37,122 bases of DNA from a bacterium (lineage in GTDB: Bacteria > Acidobacteriota > HRBIN11 > JAKEFK01): NCBI GenBank assembly GCA_022616075.1, contig JAKEFK010000186.1, forward strand, positions 1 to 37,122. The letters are read 5' to 3'. This document shows positions 32,110 through 37,122 of the stretch, in pieces. Below the pieces are notes generated by a model that ran no database searches, was not told the DNA's origin, and was given only the letters and a program-made list of their open reading frames with translations. The number at the start of each line of letters is the position of its first letter. Within the stretch, counting starts at the first letter, position 1. The translations under genes and the position numbers were made by a program.

Positions 32110-32523
32110 ATGAAGAAGATAGTCATCACTTTGTTCCCGGTCCTGTTTTTTGCGTGCACTGCTTACGCGCAATTAGGGAAGCACATCCCCAAAACTTTCA
32201 TTCACGAAAACTGGGCAAATCAAGTATTGAAAGGAGAGAAGCCTCGCGAAGTACTTTCGATGGCCGCAGGATGCGCATCAGACAGTCACATTGATGGAAT
32301 CGATCTTGGCGATGAAATAGAACTTGGCAGCCACGATGAGGTCGACCTGCCGGATTACGTCAAGAGTTATAACAACGGTCTAAAAGAACTGAAGTCCCGT
32401 ATTGAAATATGGGACACCGTGATTAAGGGTACGTCGGCCTACATTAAATACTGTTATTACAAGGACAATCCTGAGAAAAATTTCATCGTCATTTACATGC
32501 AGACTAAAAAGAAGGAGAAATAG
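32110..32523 (+). CDS. Small secreted protein
   Basis: A 137-residue exported protein. The ATG at 32110 has AGGAGG seven bases upstream and gives a signal peptide ending at TAYA|Q (MKKIVITLFPVLFFACTAYA). The longer frame from 32044 has no ribosome-binding site. The mature part is acidic in the middle (HIDGIDLGDEIELGSHDEVDLPDY), contains two Cys that could form a disulphide (CASD and KYCYY) and ends in a lysine-rich tail. No family is recognised. It lies 50 bp after the DUF6345 gene and 15 bp before the CxxCH gene, so the three are probably one operon. Confidence 0.8.
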   Translation: MKKIVITLFPVLFFACTAYAQLGKHIPKTFIHENWANQVLKGEKPREVLSMAAGCASDSHIDGIDLGDEIELGSHDEVDLPDYVKSYNNGLKELKSRIEIWDTVIKGTSAYIKYCYYKDNPEKNFIVIYMQTKKKEK

Positions 32524-32538
32524 TAGTTCAACTCTTCG

Positions 32539-33860
32539 ATGAAACCGCTAGTGATGTTTTTCGCTTGCGCCATCCTTATGTATGCGTTTGTGTCTGCAGC
32601 GGGAGAATCCTGTAAGCCGATCGAGGCGCCACTAACGTTTCATAAGATCGAAGCTGCACTGGAAGAGTGCAAAATCCACCACATAGAGGAACTGCTGCCT
32701 CTGCTTCCAGCGGCCTTTCGTTCCAGGTACGTTCTGGTTCATGCAAGCCGAAGTCTGCAGGGAGCAACCGGAATGTTTCCGCGCGTCATTCTGTTTGGCC
32801 TTGATGCCAGATTGATCCTGGCTTTCGCGGGTAGTCCCGACCTCGAAGGTTATGATTCGCTGGAGACAATAGAATTTGATGATGAGAAAAAACGATTCAA
32901 CTTTCGACGCATCACTTTTTCCTCAGAGACGCACTCTTCCAAAACACCGGTTAAACCGCAGATTTCCGAGCCGAATCCGGAACGCTGCAAGATGTGTCAC
33001 CGGCAGAATTACGCCCCAATTGGGATACCTATTCCGCCTGGCCGGGCGTGTACGGATCCAGAGATGACGGAATGCCTGGTGCAGAAAGAAAAGCTTATGA
33101 CGAGTTCTCTAACCGGATTTTCTTAAAAGTCGGACGATACCTTTATCTGGAAGATGCAACGAAATATCCGGATCCTGACCGTTACTACGATTATTTCCCA
33201 TCAGGAAGGGGGAATCTTCAGTTCACCTTTCTGCTCTCCCTTTTGAACAGTCAGGCCATCGCACGAGAAATCAAGACAAACCCGAAGTTGTATCCCTTTC
33301 GTTACGCGCTTCTTGCTTCACTAAAGTGTGGTGACGATTTCTATGATCCCAATGTCCTGGCGCGACTGATCCCCCGCGAAATTACTTCCGGGTTTTCCAT
33401 GTCCTACAGTGAGATCGCTACGGAAGTAAACGCAAGCGTCGAAGCCAGCCATCGCGAGCGTGAACAGAGACAGCGCAAAGTACTTGCTTTGCTTGGCAAC
33501 AATATCGGCTTGTCGGATTCGACGTTCATTTTTAAACGCAAGGAATTGTGTTGCGTTGCGAATACGAGCCGTTTTCGATACATCATCGAGGCAGCGGGCG
33601 TTCCCTTTCCCAGATGGTCAATGGAGTTTGGCTCTAAAAACGATGTTTTTTTTGCCGGAGAAATGGGACAAGTCGGAGAGCTCGGACTAGTTCTCTGGCA
33701 AGAGCTTCTGGATCCGGTTTACGATCCGGAACTTTACCGGATGTATCGCACTGCCTGGGACAATCGAACGGACAGAGCACGGCTTGCTTTCTCGGTTGAT
33801 AAAGAGAATGTGTGTCAAGAATTACGAAGAAAGAGCCTTGCTGCGCTTTCACAAAAATGA
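32539..33860 (+). pseudogene. Frameshifted secreted protein with a CxxCH motif
   Basis: Two overlapping frames make one exported protein of about 440 residues. Frame 1 (ATG at 32539) has a signal peptide (MKPLVMFFACAILMYAFVSA) and ends its sense at CKMCHRQ (C150-x-x-C153-H154, a haem c or zinc site). Frame 2 then reads LRPNWDTYSAWPGVYGSRDDG and continues to a stop at 33858. CxxCH followed within about ten residues by RPxWxxYxxWPGxYG is a continuous motif, so one gene was interrupted. The break lies at about 33005-33012 (cagaattacgc); one extra T would restore it. No slippery heptamer is present. Family otherwise unknown. Confidence 0.7.
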
Positions 33861-33932
33861 GTTTTGCCCGCCTTATAACTTCATTTGAGGCTTTCGTTGA
33901 TTTGAGTTACATTTATTTGCAAGCAGATAACT

Positions 33933-36542
33933 GTGTCACTTACAGCAGGAACAAGGCTCGGCAAGTACAGACTTGATGCGGTCATAGGCGCCGGGGGCAT
34001 GGGCGTCGTATACCGCGCAAAAGATCTTCAGCTCCTGCGAGACGTCGCGATTAAAGTCCTGCCGGAGAATCTTGCAGAAGATCGAGTCGCGTTAAAGCGC
34101 CTTGAACGGGAAGCGAGGGTGATCGCCGCTTTATCACATCCCAACATTCTCAGCATTCATGATTTCGATACTCATGAAGGGATCGCCTTTGTGGTCATGG
34201 AATTGCTGGAAGGAAGGAACCTTAAGCAGGTCATTCAAGAGCGCCGCTTCTCTTTTGAAGAAGCTGTGGAAATAGGCACTGCCATTGCCGAAGGTTTGCA
34301 TGCTGCTCATTCGAAAGGCATCATTCACCGCGATCTAAAACCGGACAACGTCTTTTTAACAAGCGACTCGCGAGTCAAGATTCTCGATTTCGGACTTGCT
34401 ATATTGAAACCGGTGCTTTCCGGTGAAGATTTGAGCAAGGCCTCAACCGATTCGGCGATTCGTGATGAAGGAATAAACGGCACTGTTCCCTACATGTCTC
34501 CCGAACAGCTTCGTGGAAAGGCGATGGATTCGCGCAGCGATATTTTCTCATTCGGCTCTGTTTTCTACGAAATGATTGTCGGACATCCTCCGTTCCTGCG
34601 TGAAACGGTGGCAGACAGTATTTCGGCCATCCTTCACGAAGATCCCGCTTATGATGGTGTACCATCGCAAGCCATTCGAATTGTTAGTTCCTGCCTGCAA
34701 AAAGATCCGGATCAAAGAATGCACGACGCTCATCATCTCGTAACTGCCCTGACAAAAACTTCCAGCTCACCATTGATTCTTCCTGCAGGGAAGCCTCCTG
34801 TCGTTCAACGCAGATGGAAATCAATGAGTTTGATTGCTTCCTTCACGGTCCTTGCCGCCCTGCTGCTCGCGTATCTGAATTCTTCCTTCTTTCGTAACCC
34901 ATCCAAAATCAATTCGGTAGCGGTCTTGCCGTTGAAGAATATGTCAGGTGATCCGCAGGATGAGTATTTTGCAGATGGGATGACCGATGAAATTACGTCC
35001 CGTTTAGCGCGGATCAGCACCATCCGGGTCATCTCACGCACTTCAGCCATGCAATACAAGGGGGTTCTCAAAAACGTAAAACAGATCGGTCGCGAACTGG
35101 ACGTAGATGTACTTCTTGAGGGTTCCGTTCGGAGAACCGGCGGCAAAATCCGGTTACTGACAAATCTTATCGACGCGGATACGGATCGCAACATTTGGTC
35201 AAAGACTTACGAAGAAGATATGCCGGACATTCTACAGCTTCAGAATGAACTCGCCCGGGAAGTTGCTCGCGAGCTGAAAGCTACACTGACACCGTTTGAA
35301 TCAACGCTGCTGTCTTCACAGCAGAACATATTACCGGAAGCTTATGATGCTTACTTGAGCGGATTGAGTCACGAGAGGAAAGAAGATTATTCTCTCGAAA
35401 GCGTTCTGAAGCAAATCGATATGTTCCGACAGGCTGTTGAACTGGATCCGGATTTTGCGGCCGCACGCGCGAGTCTTTCCCGGGCTCATTCAACGATGCA
35501 CCATTTTCGTTTTCAGCCTGAAGTCGATCATGCCCGTAAAGCAAAAGAGGCCGTGGATCGAGCCCTTGAAATTGATCCGGATCTACCGGAGGCACGCCTC
35601 GCTCTCGGCTATTACTACTACTGGTGCGTGAAAGATTATGGCCGAGCATTGAATCAATTTGGGCTGGCTCGCAAGGCGCTCCCAAATGATACGACGGCGC
35701 TGGAAGGCATCGCCTACATCTTGAGACGTCAGGGAAACTGTGACGAGGCGCTAAACACTTTGCAAAAGGCGTTGGTTTTAAGCCCAAGAGATCTGCGCAT
35801 TGTCAATCAAATTGCGAATACACTTTCGATGTTGAGGCGTTATGACGAAGCTGACCAGTATTATGAACGGGCTATCAACCTTTCTCCGGATCAGATAGAT
35901 CCATATTTCAACCGAATAGAGAATTATTATCTCTGGGATGGAACCACCGAACGAGCCGGCAAATTGCTTGAAACTCTTCCGTCAAGCGCAACCAGTATTG
36001 AATGGTTCTGGACGGTTCACTATTTTTACTCACGAGACTATGAAACTCTGATCTCCTTTCTTGAGTCCAGGGTTCTCCGCGGGTTCGATAACCAGCATGC
36101 TTTCGCTCCGAAAGAGCAGCTTCTTGCAACGGCATACAGGCTTTCCAGCCGTCCGGAGCATGCCCTCCGTTACTATAAGCTGGCGAAAAATATTGTGGAG
36201 TCAAAATATAAATCCAATGCCGACAGCCCGACAGTGTTGAGTTCTCTTGGTTTTGTATATGCAGGACTCGGATACACTGATCGAGCTATCGAAATGGGAA
36301 GACGCGGTTTTGAAGTTGTCCCTATGATGAAGGATTCCGTAGGAGGGACGTTCCGCGGTATGGATCTTGCGAAAATCTACGTGATGACGGGCCGGTATGA
36401 AGAGGCCATGAATATACTGGAGTATCTTCTTACAAGACCCGGATTTGTCTCTGTAAAACTACTGCAATTGGATCCCGAATTCAAACCTCTCCAACAGTCT
36501 TCACGCTTCCAAAAACTCGTCCAACGATACGCAACAAACTGA
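33933..36542 (+). CDS. Receptor-like Ser/Thr kinase with TolB-like domain and TPRs
   Basis: An 869-residue membrane kinase. The N-terminal Hanks-type domain (about 11-275) has GAGGMG (19-24), catalytic K41, HRDLKPDN (132-139), DFG (152-154) and SPEQ; all key residues are present. A single transmembrane helix at about 299-317 leads to a TolB/FlgO-like domain (about 326-440: VAVLPLKNMSGDPQDEYFADGMTDEI) and then TPR repeats to the C-terminus. This domain order is common in Acidobacteriota. It probably senses or assembles periplasmic partners and phosphorylates cytosolic proteins. The start is GTG at 33933, without a clear ribosome-binding site. It follows the secreted-protein genes by 72 bp on the same strand. 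Confidence 0.92.
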   Translation: MSLTAGTRLGKYRLDAVIGAGGMGVVYRAKDLQLLRDVAIKVLPENLAEDRVALKRLEREARVIAALSHPNILSIHDFDTHEGIAFVVMELLEGRNLKQVIQERRFSFEEAVEIGTAIAEGLHAAHSKGIIHRDLKPDNVFLTSDSRVKILDFGLAILKPVLSGEDLSKASTDSAIRDEGINGTVPYMSPEQLRGKAMDSRSDIFSFGSVFYEMIVGHPPFLRETVADSISAILHEDPAYDGVPSQAIRIVSSCLQKDPDQRMHDAHHLVTALTKTSSSPLILPAGKPPVVQRRWKSMSLIASFTVLAALLLAYLNSSFFRNPSKINSVAVLPLKNMSGDPQDEYFADGMTDEITSRLARISTIRVISRTSAMQYKGVLKNVKQIGRELDVDVLLEGSVRRTGGKIRLLTNLIDADTDRNIWSKTYEEDMPDILQLQNELAREVARELKATLTPFESTLLSSQQNILPEAYDAYLSGLSHERKEDYSLESVLKQIDMFRQAVELDPDFAAARASLSRAHSTMHHFRFQPEVDHARKAKEAVDRALEIDPDLPEARLALGYYYYWCVKDYGRALNQFGLARKALPNDTTALEGIAYILRRQGNCDEALNTLQKALVLSPRDLRIVNQIANTLSMLRRYDEADQYYERAINLSPDQIDPYFNRIENYYLWDGTTERAGKLLETLPSSATSIEWFWTVHYFYSRDYETLISFLESRVLRGFDNQHAFAPKEQLLATAYRLSSRPEHALRYYKLAKNIVESKYKSNADSPTVLSSLGFVYAGLGYTDRAIEMGRRGFEVVPMMKDSVGGTFRGMDLAKIYVMTGRYEEAMNILEYLLTRPGFVSVKLLQLDPEFKPLQQSSRFQKLVQRYATN

Positions 36543-36601
36543 TTGCTGATAGGCCGTTCGCGCAATCAGGTATAACATGTGCAGATAAGATCAACACCGA
36601 A

Positions 36602-37122
36602 ATGACAAAGCAACATCGTCTTTCGCTGGATCGAATCTCAGAGGCGATGACTGTGATCGATCCGGTTTTTCTAAACTCGCCGCAATTTTTGGCGGAATCG
36701 ATGAGTGACCGGTTGGGCTGTCGAGTTGTGGTAAAAGTTGAAACGCTCAATCCGATCCGTTCTTTTAAAGGACGCGGGACAGAATATTTCACTGCGACGT
36801 TAGAAGGAAAACCTCATCTCGTGTGCGCGACAGCAGGCAATTTTGGACAGGGTTTGGCCTACTCTGCGCGCAAACGCGGACTTCCCATAACAGTTTTTGC
36901 TTCAAAGAACGCGAATCCTGTGAAGATTGAAAGGATGCGCGCATTGGGCGCAGAGATCCGTCAGGAAGGTTCCGATTTTGATGCCGCGCACGCTGCGTCA
37001 AAAGTTTTTGCCCGCGAATCGGGCGCGCGGTTAGTGGAAGATGGTCGTGATCCCGCTATCTCTGAAGGAGCAGGCACAATCGGTGTGGAACTGCTCCGGT
37101 GGCCGGAACCGTTCGACGCAAT
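36602..37122 (+). CDS. Threonine/serine dehydratase-like PLP enzyme (3' end outside window)
   Basis: From the ATG at 36602 the frame runs off the right edge after 173 codons. It matches fold-type II PLP enzymes: VKVETLNPIRSFKGRG (the PLP lysine is K in SFKGRG), then CATAGNFGQGLAYSARKRGLPITVFASKNANPVKIERMRALGAEI. The SFKGRG and AGNFGQG pair suggests threonine/serine dehydratase or a close relative, not cysteine synthase. The start is uncertain because no Shine-Dalgarno is visible. It is separated from the kinase by about 60 bp. Confidence 0.88.
   Translation, partial: MTKQHRLSLDRISEAMTVIDPVFLNSPQFLAESMSDRLGCRVVVKVETLNPIRSFKGRGTEYFTATLEGKPHLVCATAGNFGQGLAYSARKRGLPITVFASKNANPVKIERMRALGAEIRQEGSDFDAAHAASKVFARESGARLVEDGRDPAISEGAGTIGVELLRWPEPFDA

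Overview
The window looks like a chromosomal segment of an Acidobacteriota-type bacterium, or a close relative. This is an inference from gene content. The clues are a PknB-type kinase fused to a TolB-like domain and TPRs, a DUF5916/CBM9 outer-membrane protein, LssY_C and creatininase family genes, and many short palindromic repeats that encode AGILPAL/GWKPAL-type peptides when they fall in reading frames. GC content is moderate. I see no tRNA, rRNA, CRISPR array or insertion sequence.

Left part (1-11.8 kb): the start of a response regulator with a decayed histidine-kinase fragment in front of it, a GT4-like glycosyltransferase, an LssY_C membrane protein, an M24B Xaa-Pro peptidase, a PAS-GGDEF-EAL cyclic-di-GMP protein, an isochorismatase-like hydrolase, a tail-anchored creatininase-like protein, a membrane acyltransferase and a large secreted DUF5916 barrel protein. 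Three neighbouring minus-strand genes end in the same palindromic repeat, at the same distance from the stop codon.

Centre (11.9-21.5 kb): a glycine-zipper protein with a tiny membrane partner, then a large addB-addA operon (helicase-nuclease for double-strand break processing). Both addA and addB carry an in-frame repeat-derived peptide. Beyond them lie a GNAT acetyltransferase, a secreted cupin behind a frameshifted secreted gene, a helical hypothetical protein and a zinc-ribbon membrane protein.

Right part (21.6-37.1 kb): more accessory in character. It has a secreted propeller-like protein, a MITE-like composite repeat, an RHH regulator with a 24-bp palindromic operator, a large PcfJ-like protein, an MNT/AbiEii-type nucleotidyltransferase with a coupled small partner, a GT39 membrane glycosyltransferase, a frameshifted HAF-like secreted protein behind a good sigma-54 promoter, a decayed vapBC locus, and a run of three exported-protein genes led by a DUF6345 protein with a caspase-like His/Cys pair. 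A receptor-like Ser/Thr kinase and the start of a threonine dehydratase-like PLP enzyme close the window.

Four loci between 20 and 34 kb (20.4, 28.9, 29.8 and 33.0 kb) carry single-base indels, mostly in short homopolymers. They are either real pseudogenes or residual sequencing errors. Several genes without a Shine-Dalgarno have a TAnnnT box 6-8 bases before the start codon, which suggests leaderless transcription.
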